Assembly: GCA_020027805.1 (NCBI GenBank)
Contig: JAHKKQ010000138.1
Coordinates: forward strand, 1 to 5,824
Length of the DNA: 5,824 nt
Origin: Candidatus Dadabacteria bacterium
Lineage (GTDB): Bacteria; Desulfobacterota_D; UBA1144; Nemesobacterales; UBA2774
Direction: 5' to 3'
The notes under the pieces are model-generated. The model was given only the letters and a program-made list of their open reading frames with translations. It did no database searches and was not told the origin of the DNA. Made by a program: the position numbers and the translations under genes. Positions 1 to 5,824 of the stretch are shown here, in pieces (within the stretch, counting starts at the first letter, position 1; every line of letters starts with the position of its first letter).

Positions 1-426
1 CTCTCCCGGACGGTGTTCCACTCTGTGCTCCAAACCCACCCTCTTCAGGACATCGAGCGACATCTCGCGCGCGCGGGCCGTGCTCAGGCCGTTAATGAGA
101 CACGGCATCATTACGTTCTCAAGTGCGGTGAACTCGGGGAGCAGATAATGGAACTGGAAGACAAAACCTATTTCCCTGTTCCTGAATGACGCAAGCCCGC
201 TGTCGTTCTGCTTGAATACATTGATGTCCCCGTAATGCACCTCTCCCTCGGACGGCTGGTCGAGTGTTCCTAAAATATGCAACAGTGTGCTTTTCCCCGA
301 TCCCGATACACCGATTATCGCAAGCATTTCCCCGTCCGGTATGTCAAGATCAATTCCCTTAAGAGCCTCTACCCGACCTCCGTCGGTCTCAAACACCTTC
401 CATAGACCTCGTACTCGAATCTCCAT
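1..426 (-). CDS. lolD: Lipoprotein-releasing ABC transporter ATP-binding protein LolD (partial, N-terminal 142 residues)
   Basis: This is the cytoplasmic ATPase that drives release of outer-membrane lipoproteins from the inner membrane to LolA, working with the LolC/E permease. I translated it from the ATG at 426 (minus strand); the frame runs open to the window edge. Visible parts are the Walker A loop GVSGSGKST (residues 39-47), the LolD-like continuation LLHILGTLDQPSEGEV, and the Q-loop (Q91, in FVFQFHYLLPEFTALENV). The window ends at HRPGE, just before where the ABC signature LSGGE is expected, so signature, Walker B and H-loop are outside; about 80-90 residues are missing compared with the usual family length. 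The start lies 3 nt after the lolC stop. The ribosome-binding site is weak (GAGG at 439-442 is 12 nt away), which suggests translational coupling to lolC. MacB or FtsE ATPases share this fold, but the neighbouring permease makes LolD the best call. Confidence 0.93.
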   Translation of the reverse strand, partial: MEIRVRGLWKVFETDGGRVEALKGIDLDIPDGEMLAIIGVSGSGKSTLLHILGTLDQPSEGEVHYGDINVFKQNDSGLASFRNREIGFVFQFHYLLPEFTALENVMMPCLINGLSTARAREMSLDVLKRVGLEHRVEHRPGE

Positions 427-429
427 TCT

Positions 430-1740
430 TTACTCATACCTCAGTGCCTCTATAGGATCTTTTCGAGACGCCTGGAATGACGGATACAATGTTGCAATAA
501 AACATATCAATATGCTGCAGAATGCCACCGTTAGAAAATAAAACGGTTCAATTTTAACTGGAAACTCGGAAATAGGATAGACATTATTATCAAAAGGAAT
601 CAGTTTCCTTATAGTTTCACTGGTTTTGAGCATGTAACAGATACCGTAGCCCGAGAGACTGCCGAGGAGGGTACCGACGATACCTATGATCATCCCGTCT
701 ATGACGAAGATCTTCAATATCCCGTTCCTGGTCGCCCCCATCGCGCGCAGTATGGCTATGTCTTTGCCCTTCTCCATCACGACCATGGTCAGCGCGCTCA
801 CAATATCGAGCGCCGCAACGAGTATAATCAGACCCAAAAAGATAGCTATCGCTATCCTCTCCAGCCTGAGAGCTTTGAAAAGGCTTTTATTAACTTCTTC
901 CCAGTTCCTCGTGTAATAAGGGAAGCCCAGTATTGAGGCAAGCTCCGCGCTCATGCGCTTCGTATCGTAAATATCCCTGACCTTGACCTCCACACCGGAA
1001 ACCTCGCCGCTCATGTCGAAAAAGTCCATGGCGTCCTTGAGATCGACATACGAGATCGACGAATCGTACTCGATCATACCGTAATCGAATACGCCGACCA
1101 CTTCAAATTTCTTTACCTTGGCAGTAGCCCCGAAAGGCCCCATCTTGCCGAACGGAGAGACGAGGCTCACCTGGTCCCCCTCCATTACCCCGAGCGTGTT
1201 CGCGAGCTCCTTGCCGAGCAGTATCGGCGGTTTCCCCGATTCGGTTTCCGTAACCAGTTTATTGAGCACCTCCTTTCCCCTCCTGGAGAGCTGCTCGTCG
1301 GATATCCTCTTCTTGTCGGGGTTCTTACTCCCTAGTACGCCCCTCCCCAGGGCCTGCTCGATATTCGTAACAGTGCCCGCCGTCCCGGGGTCTATTCCCC
1401 TTACGACGGAGCCCGACACGTTATTCTCGCTCGCCATCATCCCCTGGCCGTATATAAAGGGGCTTGCCCCGAGGATTCCGGGGAATTTACGGGTCTCGTC
1501 CTCTATTTTGGAAAAATCCTTCATGGGGCCGTCGTAACTCAGTACCACTATATGGGAGCTTACGCCCAGTATCTTCTCCCTGAGCTCCTCCTCGAACCCC
1601 CCCATGACCGAGAGGACCACGTTCAGGGCCATTACCCCGATTATCACGCCCAGGACCGAGATCAGCCCGATGATAGAGGCAAACTTCTGTTTACGCCTGG
1701 AGCTCAGGTACCTGAGCCCGATAAAAAATTCGTATTTCAT
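430..1740 (-). CDS. lolC: Lipoprotein-releasing system permease, LolC/LolE family
   Basis: This is the inner-membrane permease of the Lol exporter, which extracts mature lipoproteins and hands them to LolA. At 436 residues it is slightly longer than E. coli LolC/LolE (about 400-414). It has the family plan: a cytoplasmic N-terminus FFIGLRYLSSRRKQKFASI; TM1 at about 21-45; a large periplasmic domain at about 46-290; and three C-terminal helices at about 295-320, 346-370 and 400-420. A conserved cytoplasmic loop EKGKDIAILRAMGA (323-336) contacts the ATPase, and the end DPIEALRYE is typical of FtsX/MacB-type permeases. Residues about 196-217 (SPFGKMGPFGATAKVKKFEV) resemble the LolC 'hook' strand that binds LolA, so I prefer lolC to lolE. 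A charged insert at about 131-170 accounts for the extra length. Its ATG overlaps the lysS stop (ATGA, 1737-1740), with TAAGG (1746-1750) 5 nt upstream as ribosome-binding site. No second permease gene is visible. Confidence 0.92.
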   Translation of the reverse strand: MKYEFFIGLRYLSSRRKQKFASIIGLISVLGVIIGVMALNVVLSVMGGFEEELREKILGVSSHIVVLSYDGPMKDFSKIEDETRKFPGILGASPFIYGQGMMASENNVSGSVVRGIDPGTAGTVTNIEQALGRGVLGSKNPDKKRISDEQLSRRGKEVLNKLVTETESGKPPILLGKELANTLGVMEGDQVSLVSPFGKMGPFGATAKVKKFEVVGVFDYGMIEYDSSISYVDLKDAMDFFDMSGEVSGVEVKVRDIYDTKRMSAELASILGFPYYTRNWEEVNKSLFKALRLERIAIAIFLGLIILVAALDIVSALTMVVMEKGKDIAILRAMGATRNGILKIFVIDGMIIGIVGTLLGSLSGYGICYMLKTSETIRKLIPFDNNVYPISEFPVKIEPFYFLTVAFCSILICFIATLYPSFQASRKDPIEALRYE

Positions 1741-3200
1741 TCCGGCCTTAGATGGGGAAAGAAAATGACTTCCCTTATGGAAGGTGAGTTTGTAAAAAGC
1801 ATAACGAGACGGTCTATACCTATGCCCGCACCGGCGGTCGGGGGCATTCCGTGCTCGAGAGCCGTAACGAAGTCTTCGTCCATTTCATGCACCTCTTCTT
1901 CTCCCTTTAATTTGAGGTCGAGCTGGCTCAGGAACCTTTCCTTCTGGTCGATCGGGTCATTCAGCTCGGAGAAAGCGTTCGCGATCTCCCTCCCGAAAAT
2001 ATATAGTTCGAACCTGTCCGTAATATCGGCATCGGCCTCGTTCTTCCTGGCCAGCGGAGAGACATCGAGCGGAAAACCGTATACGAAAGCGGGGTTCCTG
2101 AGCTCTTCGCCGGTTAACAACTCAAAGGTTTCAACGATCGCCTTGCCCCTTATCCCTTTATGATCGACACCGAGGGAACGGGCTTTCTCAAAGAGCTTTG
2201 CGTCGTCCGAAAGGACTTCTTTACCCAGTGTTTTTTCGAGGTGCTCGATAATGTTTATCCTCTTCCAGGGACGGGTCATGTCGATCTCGGAGCCGCCGTA
2301 TTCAAAAACGAGCGAGCCTTTGATTTCGTGAGCCAGGAGGCATATGAGCTCTTCGATCAGGTCCATAAGGTCCTCGTACGTGGCGTAAGCCTGATAGAAC
2401 TCTATCATGGTGAATTCGGGGTTGTGCTGAGTCGAAACCCCTTCGTTCCTGAAAGTCCTTCCGATCTCGTAAACCCTCTCAAGCCCCCCGATCACGAGTC
2501 TTTTAAGGTAGAGCTCGGGCGCGATCCTCAGGTAGAGGTCCATGCCGAGCGCATTGTGGTGTGTCTCGAAGGGGCGGGCGGCCGCCCCGCCGGCTATGGG
2601 ATGGAGTATGGGCGTTTCAACCTCGATGTAATCCCTCTGATCCAGAAACATTCTTATGAGTTTAATAATCCGGCTTCTTGTAAGAAATATTTCCCTGATT
2701 TCCGGATTAGAGATGAGGTCGAGATAACGCTGACGGTACCTGGCCTCGACGTCCTTGAGCCCGTGCCACTTCTCGGGTAGCGGGTGGAGCGTTTTCGTGA
2801 GGAGCTTGAATTCCTTTACGTTCACGGTCAGCTCGCCGGTGCGGGTCTTGAAGAGGTTCCCTCTGATTCCGATGAAATCGCCCAGGTCCACAAACTTCTT
2901 GAAAAATTTGAGGCTGTCCTCGCCCACGACGTCCGTTTTCAAATATCCCTGCATCTTCCCGGATCTGTCCGCTATATGAAAGAAAATACTCTTTCCGAAA
3001 TCCCTAAGCCCGACGACCCTGCCCGCCAGGGAGTAGTCCTCATTCCGGCTCTCGAGCTCATTTGCGGGGGTCTCTCCGAATTTCGATATCAGCCCGCCCG
3101 CGAGAGTATCGGGCTTATAGCCGTTCGCGAACGGATTAATGCCTAAGGATCTCAATTCATTAAGCTTTTCTTTTCTATGCTCGAACTGATCGTTGTCCAT
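1737..3200 (-). CDS. lysS: Lysyl-tRNA synthetase, class II
   Basis: This cytoplasmic enzyme ligates lysine to tRNA-Lys using ATP. It has 487 residues, close to the usual bacterial length of about 500, and appears complete. An N-terminal helical stretch (EHRKEKLNELRSLGINPF) leads into an OB-fold anticodon-binding domain at about 58-136. The class II catalytic domain follows, with motif 1 around 182-201 (YIEVETPIL), the LysRS hallmark GGAAARPF (204-211), motif 2 at 249-270 (TFRNEG then PEFTMIEFYQ) and motif 3 at about 456-486 (GAGIGIDRLVMLF, ending FFPHLRPE). The start is well fixed: the ATG at 3200 is the first possible start codon after an in-frame TAA upstream, and no GTG or TTG lies between. 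There is no Shine-Dalgarno sequence before it; a promoter sits so close that the transcript would be nearly leaderless. It is the first gene of the lysS-lolC-lolD run and overlaps lolC by 4 nt. Confidence 0.98.
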   Translation of the reverse strand: MDNDQFEHRKEKLNELRSLGINPFANGYKPDTLAGGLISKFGETPANELESRNEDYSLAGRVVGLRDFGKSIFFHIADRSGKMQGYLKTDVVGEDSLKFFKKFVDLGDFIGIRGNLFKTRTGELTVNVKEFKLLTKTLHPLPEKWHGLKDVEARYRQRYLDLISNPEIREIFLTRSRIIKLIRMFLDQRDYIEVETPILHPIAGGAAARPFETHHNALGMDLYLRIAPELYLKRLVIGGLERVYEIGRTFRNEGVSTQHNPEFTMIEFYQAYATYEDLMDLIEELICLLAHEIKGSLVFEYGGSEIDMTRPWKRINIIEHLEKTLGKEVLSDDAKLFEKARSLGVDHKGIRGKAIVETFELLTGEELRNPAFVYGFPLDVSPLARKNEADADITDRFELYIFGREIANAFSELNDPIDQKERFLSQLDLKLKGEEEVHEMDEDFVTALEHGMPPTAGAGIGIDRLVMLFTNSPSIREVIFFPHLRPE

Positions 3201-3214
3201 GTTTAAAGTTAAAG

Positions 3215-3243
3215 GTTCTACCCCAAAAGGAGTTTATCGTCAA
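3215..3243 (-). promoter_or_regulatory. Predicted sigma70-type promoter for lysS-lolC-lolD
   Basis: On the minus strand a -35 box TTGACG (3243-3238, 5 of 6 consensus) is separated by 17 nt from a -10 box TAGAAC (3220-3215, 4 of 6). The predicted transcription start falls at about 3207-3208, only some 7-8 nt before the lysS ATG. This matches the absence of a Shine-Dalgarno sequence. The assignment rests on consensus match and spacing alone. Confidence 0.5.
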
Positions 3244-3290
3244 GCCGATGCATGCTCTAAATGAAAACGGGATAAGGTCCGGGGAATTGC

Positions 3291-3701
3291 TCAATCCTTC
3301 TTATCGTCAACAATAATATACGTGGCTATAGCCTTGGCAACAAGTCTATTTTCATTAATGATATCGACCTCCGCAGGAACTATCCTGCCCTCTCTCAAGG
3401 CCTTGGCGTGCGCCTCTATAACGCCCCCGGTAACCGGATTGATATAGCTGATGTTCATCTCGATGGTCATGAACTTCTTACCTTTGTCCTTGACCATTCC
3501 CGCAATGGCCACGGCGGCGGCCGAGTCGGCGAGCGTGGACAGAACCCCTCCGTGCGTATACCCGTACGGATTGGTCAAATTCTCTCCGGCGCGAATTATG
3601 AGCTTGCCGTATCCGTGACGCATTTCCACGATTTCAATTCCCAGGAATTCCCAGAACGGCACTACGGGGAAATCCTTCTTCCAGTCTCTTTCCTCAGACA
3701 T
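3291..3701 (-). CDS. PaaI/YdiI-like hotdog-fold acyl-CoA thioesterase
   Basis: This is a 136-residue cytoplasmic protein of the PaaI-type hotdog thioesterase family, whose members hydrolyse acyl- or aryl-CoA thioesters as oligomers. The hallmark active-site segment is NPYGYTHGGVLSTLADSAA (residues 44-62): N44 and the HGG turn (50-52) begin the central hotdog helix, and D59 sits where family members place the catalytic acid. The strand pattern after it (KFMTIEMNISYINPV, then GRIVPAEVDI and RLVAKAIATYI) follows the family. Length is typical. The start at 3701 is backed by a strong GGAGG (3707-3711) 5 nt upstream. It lies 47 nt downstream of the MFS gene on the same strand, so the two are probably co-transcribed; lysS follows 90 nt later. 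The substrate cannot be told from sequence; a housekeeping role in clearing stray CoA thioesters or degradation of an aromatic acid are both possible. Confidence 0.88.
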   Translation of the reverse strand: MSEERDWKKDFPVVPFWEFLGIEIVEMRHGYGKLIIRAGENLTNPYGYTHGGVLSTLADSAAAVAIAGMVKDKGKKFMTIEMNISYINPVTGGVIEAHAKALREGRIVPAEVDIINENRLVAKAIATYIIVDDKKD

Positions 3702-3716
3702 CGGCGCCTCCGTAAT

Positions 3717-3728
3717 TATATCGATATA
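3717..3728. repeat. 12-bp perfect palindrome TATATCGATATA
   Basis: This perfect inverted repeat sits in the 47-nt gap between the MFS stop and the thioesterase start, just upstream of the GGAGG ribosome-binding site (3707-3711). It is short and A/T-rich, so it may be chance. It overlaps a perfect TATAAT on the minus strand (3720-3715), discussed under rejected items. Confidence 0.4.
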
Positions 3729-3748
3729 TCTTACCCGACCCCGGATGA

Positions 3749-4966
3749 TTACCGCTCACTCAACGGAGAGCCCGCGCCCTCCGACTCCTTTCCCGTGAAT
3801 GCGAAGGCAAGGAAACCGGCCACACACACAGAGCCCGCAATTTCGAACATCAGGCGGAAACCCCACGCCTCCGCGATCACACCGTAAATAAACACGCCGA
3901 GCATCCCTCCGAAAGTGAAAGCCACGCTGCAGATAGAGACAGCTTTCCCCCTGTCGGCTTCAGGCGTGAGGTCTATAACCAGGGCATAGATCGCGGGGTA
4001 GAAGAGACCGTGACCGAGCCCGAATAATACGCCTGCCAGTATCAGGCCCGACGTCCCCGACGCAAACCCGATTGCGATAATGCTTACGGCGAACAGGAAC
4101 AATGCCGGGACCGAGGACCTCTTCTTGCCGAACTTGTCCGGAATCCACCCGCCTATGAGCCTGATCGCGATTATGGCGGCCGTGTATGTTATGAAAAAGA
4201 GCTCGAAGGAGTTTACGCCGATGCGCCTCGAGAACACGGGAACGAACGTAATGGCTGAAACAAAACCAGTCCCCGCGACCATCAGGGCGAAGGCTCCAGC
4301 GAATACCCCCCTCCTGAAAAGCACGCTCTTATAGCTGCTCCCCGAATTACTACCCCCGGGGAGCGGCTCCGGCTCCCTGATGAAAAGCGCCGCGATAAAA
4401 GCAGAAGACCCGAAAATGAAATCGAAGACGAATAAATCCCCGAAGCCGTACGCCTCTACGATCTTTTTCCCGATATAGGGCGCGAGCGCGAAATTTATCA
4501 CGCTGAAGAGACCGAAGAGGCCGATAGCCTGGCTCCTTTTCGCAGGGGAAGATACGTCGGCGATGAGCGTCCCCGCGGACACGAAACATAGGGAGAGCGC
4601 GGCCCCGTGCAATACCCTTAGAGCGGGAAACGCGAAACCGAGCGAATCCAGGAACGCGAAAGGGAGGGAGGTGACCGACATGAGGAGACCGCCAGCAAGG
4701 AGGAACCACTTCTTACCCCATTTGTCTATCAAGATACCGACCGAAGGGGTCGTAAGTATAGTAGCCATGGAAGCCGCCCCCATTATAAACCCTATTGTGG
4801 ATTCACTTCCCCCCAGCTCCTCTATACGGAGCGGCAATAAGATGAAGGAGTGGTAGTTGAAGAAAAAGATGAAGGAAGTGAGGGTAACCAGTATGAAGTC
4901 CCGGTTGAGGAGCGGGGTGTCGTCCGAAGGCCCTCTATGCTTCGCATCATTAACCGATATTTTCAT
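3749..4966 (-). CDS. Major facilitator superfamily (MFS) transporter
   Basis: This is a 405-residue inner-membrane secondary transporter with about 12 hydrophobic helices, the normal size for MFS_1 proteins. Motif A after TM2 reads GILIDKWGKKWF (77-88), and its repeat in the second half is GGWIPDKFGKKRS (272-284), showing the two-fold 6+6 helix design. The central cytoplasmic loop is short and polar (EPEPLPGGSNSGSSYKS, 198-214). The stretch GLGHGLFYPAIYALVIDLTP (316-335) is typical of drug- or metabolite-efflux-type members. The ATG at 4966 is the first start after an in-frame TGA 9 nt upstream; the ribosome-binding site is weak (GAAAG, 4 nt away). The short charged N-terminus (about 22 residues before TM1) and the Ser/Gly-rich tail are unremarkable. 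The substrate is unknown. The adjacent thioesterase hints weakly at an organic-acid or CoA-linked metabolite, but this is inference only. Confidence 0.9.
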   Translation of the reverse strand: MKISVNDAKHRGPSDDTPLLNRDFILVTLTSFIFFFNYHSFILLPLRIEELGGSESTIGFIMGAASMATILTTPSVGILIDKWGKKWFLLAGGLLMSVTSLPFAFLDSLGFAFPALRVLHGAALSLCFVSAGTLIADVSSPAKRSQAIGLFGLFSVINFALAPYIGKKIVEAYGFGDLFVFDFIFGSSAFIAALFIREPEPLPGGSNSGSSYKSVLFRRGVFAGAFALMVAGTGFVSAITFVPVFSRRIGVNSFELFFITYTAAIIAIRLIGGWIPDKFGKKRSSVPALFLFAVSIIAIGFASGTSGLILAGVLFGLGHGLFYPAIYALVIDLTPEADRGKAVSICSVAFTFGGMLGVFIYGVIAEAWGFRLMFEIAGSVCVAGFLAFAFTGKESEGAGSPLSER

Positions 4967-5089
4967 ACGCTTTCACGGCCGGTGATTATCTTATACCACA
5001 AAATTAATAAGAGAAATCAGGCATCGTCAGGTTATACTTTTACCGGAGGGATGGTGTAGAGGTTATATCATACACACGGGGGAAAGATC
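4967..5089. promoter_or_regulatory. Divergent intergenic region with candidate -10 elements
   Basis: This 123-nt AT-rich gap separates the MFS gene (minus) from the unknown gene (plus). On the minus strand TATAAG (4995-4990) overlaps GATAAT (4990-4985), each 5 of 6 to the -10 consensus and some 20 nt before the MFS ATG, with an A/T-rich stretch (5001-5017) upstream; no convincing -35 is present. On the plus strand TATACT (5033-5038) is the best -10 candidate for the 5090 gene, again without a good -35. The 5090 gene has a purine-rich ribosome-binding site GGGGGAAAG starting at 5078. I see no clear operator palindrome or riboswitch. Confidence 0.35.
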
Positions 5090-5590
5090 ATGGTCAGAAA
5101 TTTCATTATTATAATACTTGCCCTGCTCCTCTCCGCCGCATCTTATCTGCTTTATACGAATAAGAACATATCTCTATATCTGAACAGCGCTGGCTCCGGC
5201 TGCGACGGGAAGGCGCCCGGCGAAAGCGGGAAGGACACTGCGTTATCGGAATACCGGGATAAAGAGATAACCCCGCCTGCGGAGCCGGCAAATCCGCCCG
5301 CTGAAGCGGGGCGCGAGGACGTGGAGGTCGTGGGGTCGGACGAGCCCGAAATCCACCTCGACCCGACCGTAGGGATGAGCATCAACTACGACCAGCAGAT
5401 AGCATCGAGCTACAAGGTCATAGGGCCGAGAAAGTTCTCCCTTCTTACGGAGAAGGACGAAACGATTGTCGAGATCGATCTCGACACGGGGAACATCAAA
5501 CTAAACCCCAGGTATAACGCAGACGACGCTGCGAGGAAGTTCTGGGAGTCCGTAGGACGGAAATATCCGGAAGTTTGTTTTGTGGAATAG
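5090..5590 (+). CDS. Hypothetical membrane-anchored protein with Pro-rich linker and small C-terminal domain
   Basis: I do not recognise this 166-residue protein. Residues 4-22 (FIIIILALLLSAASYLLY region) form one hydrophobic helix after a short positive start (MVRN), so it is a signal anchor or signal peptide. There is no lipobox, since the first Cys (38) is well beyond the helix. Residues about 33-90 are polar, Gly/Pro/Glu-rich and probably disordered (PPAEPANPPAEAG). Residues about 91-166 look folded: a DPTVGMSINYD segment, a beta-rich stretch KFSLLTEKDETIVEIDLDTG, then an amphipathic helix DDAARKFWESVGRKYPEVCF. Two cysteines (38, 163) are present. The likely location is inner membrane with the soluble domain outside the cytoplasm, because the acidic linker follows the helix. 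The start is supported by GGGGGAAAG 7 nt upstream. It is divergent from the MFS gene and convergent with pyrC, so neither neighbour suggests a function. Confidence 0.75.
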   Translation: MVRNFIIIILALLLSAASYLLYTNKNISLYLNSAGSGCDGKAPGESGKDTALSEYRDKEITPPAEPANPPAEAGREDVEVVGSDEPEIHLDPTVGMSINYDQQIASSYKVIGPRKFSLLTEKDETIVEIDLDTGNIKLNPRYNADDAARKFWESVGRKYPEVCFVE

Positions 5591-5593
5591 CAG

Positions 5594-5632
5594 GGCGTAT
5601 AGTTCGAATTAAACCGAATAAACTATATTGCC
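5594..5632. terminator. Candidate bidirectional hairpin between convergent genes
   Basis: TATAGTT (5598-5604) pairs perfectly with AACTATA (5621-5627) across a 16-nt loop. The stem extends outward by a G-U pair and GGC (5594-5596) with GCC (5630-5632), skipping one U. It sits where two convergent genes meet (stops at 5590 and 5609-5611), which suits a shared terminator. The stem is A/T-rich and there is no clear T-run on either strand, so this is weak as an intrinsic terminator. Confidence 0.3.
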
Positions 5633-5824
5633 GTTTACGATCGTGTACAGAACGACACCTTTCAGGTCCCAGCCGTTGAAGGGAGTGTTCTTACTTTTCG
5701 AGCGGAATCTCTCCCTGTCGATTTTTACCTTCCGCTCGGGGTCGAATATCACTATATCGGCCTGATCGCCCGGGTTAAGCGTCCCCTTACGTATATTTAT
5801 TACAGCCGAAGGCAGGTGCGTGAG
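5609..5824 (-). CDS. pyrC: Dihydroorotase, class I type (partial, C-terminal 71 residues)
   Basis: This is the C-terminal end of an amidohydrolase that I assign to dihydroorotase, the cytoplasmic pyrimidine-synthesis enzyme that cyclises N-carbamoyl-aspartate to dihydroorotate. I translated the frame from the window edge to the TAA at 5609-5611. The segment GTLNPGDQADIVIFDPE is the usual return to the small beta-domain of amidohydrolases. The block SKSKNTPFNGWDLKGVVLYT is the hallmark C-terminus of the long, PyrC/PyrX-type class I dihydroorotases, ending IVNGNIVYSV. The metal-binding residues and N-terminus lie beyond the window, so activity cannot be judged. In an inactive PyrC-like partner (PyrX) the same C-terminus may be present, so that alternative stays open. 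The gene converges on the 5090-5590 gene with 18 nt between stops. Confidence 0.88.
   Translation of the reverse strand, partial: LTHLPSAVINIRKGTLNPGDQADIVIFDPERKVKIDRERFRSKSKNTPFNGWDLKGVVLYTIVNGNIVYSV

Noticed and set aside
1552..2780. Long open frames on the plus strand opposite lysS and the start of lolC.
   Set aside because: They lie antisense to strongly conserved genes, have no ribosome-binding site or recognisable domain, and reflect codon-usage bias of the true genes.
3259..3282. A possible minus-strand terminator between the thioesterase and lysS (GGA/TCC followed by CGTTTTCATTT).
   Set aside because: The stem is only about three base pairs with a bulge and the T-run is interrupted, so it cannot be supported.
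3715..3743. A perfect TATAAT on the minus strand (3720-3715) just before the thioesterase gene, as a possible promoter.
   Set aside because: No -35-like hexamer lies at 16-18 nt, there is no extended -10 TG, and a start at about 3708 would cut through the GGAGG ribosome-binding site that clearly serves this gene.
5044..5059. A two-codon open frame ATGGTGTAG after CGGAGGG, as a possible regulatory leader peptide.
   Set aside because: It is too short to carry information and lacks the attenuator hairpins or repeated codons expected of a leader.
5030..5067. A 7-bp direct repeat GGTTATA (5030-5036 and 5061-5067) upstream of the plus-strand gene, as a possible regulator site.
   Set aside because: Seven bases repeated twice in an AT-rich gap is expected by chance, and neither copy has dyad symmetry.
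1..5824. Search by eye for tRNA or rRNA genes, CRISPR repeats, transposase fragments, phage genes or long repeats.
   Set aside because: None is visible; nearly all of the window is covered by intact or edge-cut housekeeping and transporter genes with similar base composition.

Overview
This 5.8-kb window reads as an ordinary chromosomal stretch from a Gram-negative (diderm) bacterium. The sign of an outer membrane is the lipoprotein-export genes lolC and lolD. The order lysS-lolC-lolD is familiar from deltaproteobacteria (Geobacter-like genomes) and relatives. The base composition looks moderately GC-rich with free use of ATA and AGG codons. I would place it near Desulfobacterota/Deltaproteobacteria or an uncultured neighbour lineage; the sequence alone does not settle genus or phylum.

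Layout: almost everything lies on the minus strand. From right to left these are the C-terminal end of a dihydroorotase (pyrC, 5609-5824, cut by the window), then, after a divergent intergenic region, an MFS transporter (3749-4966), a PaaI-like hotdog thioesterase (3291-3701), lysyl-tRNA synthetase (lysS, 1737-3200), a LolC/E-type permease (430-1740) and the N-terminal 142 residues of the ATPase LolD (1-426, cut by the window). The single plus-strand gene (5090-5590) encodes a small membrane-anchored protein I do not recognise. It diverges from the MFS gene and converges on pyrC with only 18 nt between stop codons.

How the genes work together: lysS, lolC and lolD are translationally coupled (ATGA overlap between lysS and lolC; 3 nt between the lolC stop and the lolD start). 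LolC and LolD should form an inner-membrane ABC machine that releases lipoproteins to the periplasmic carrier LolA. LysS charges tRNA-Lys and has no mechanistic link to it beyond shared transcription. The MFS and thioesterase genes are 47 nt apart and probably co-transcribed; reading on into lysS is possible, but lysS has its own good-looking promoter immediately before its start codon. No RNA gene, CRISPR array, insertion sequence or phage element is visible, and no intergenic gap exceeds about 125 nt. I see no evidence for a new multi-gene system. The items most worth a second look are the near-leaderless lysS start, the unrecognised anchored protein, and the apparently single-permease Lol exporter.
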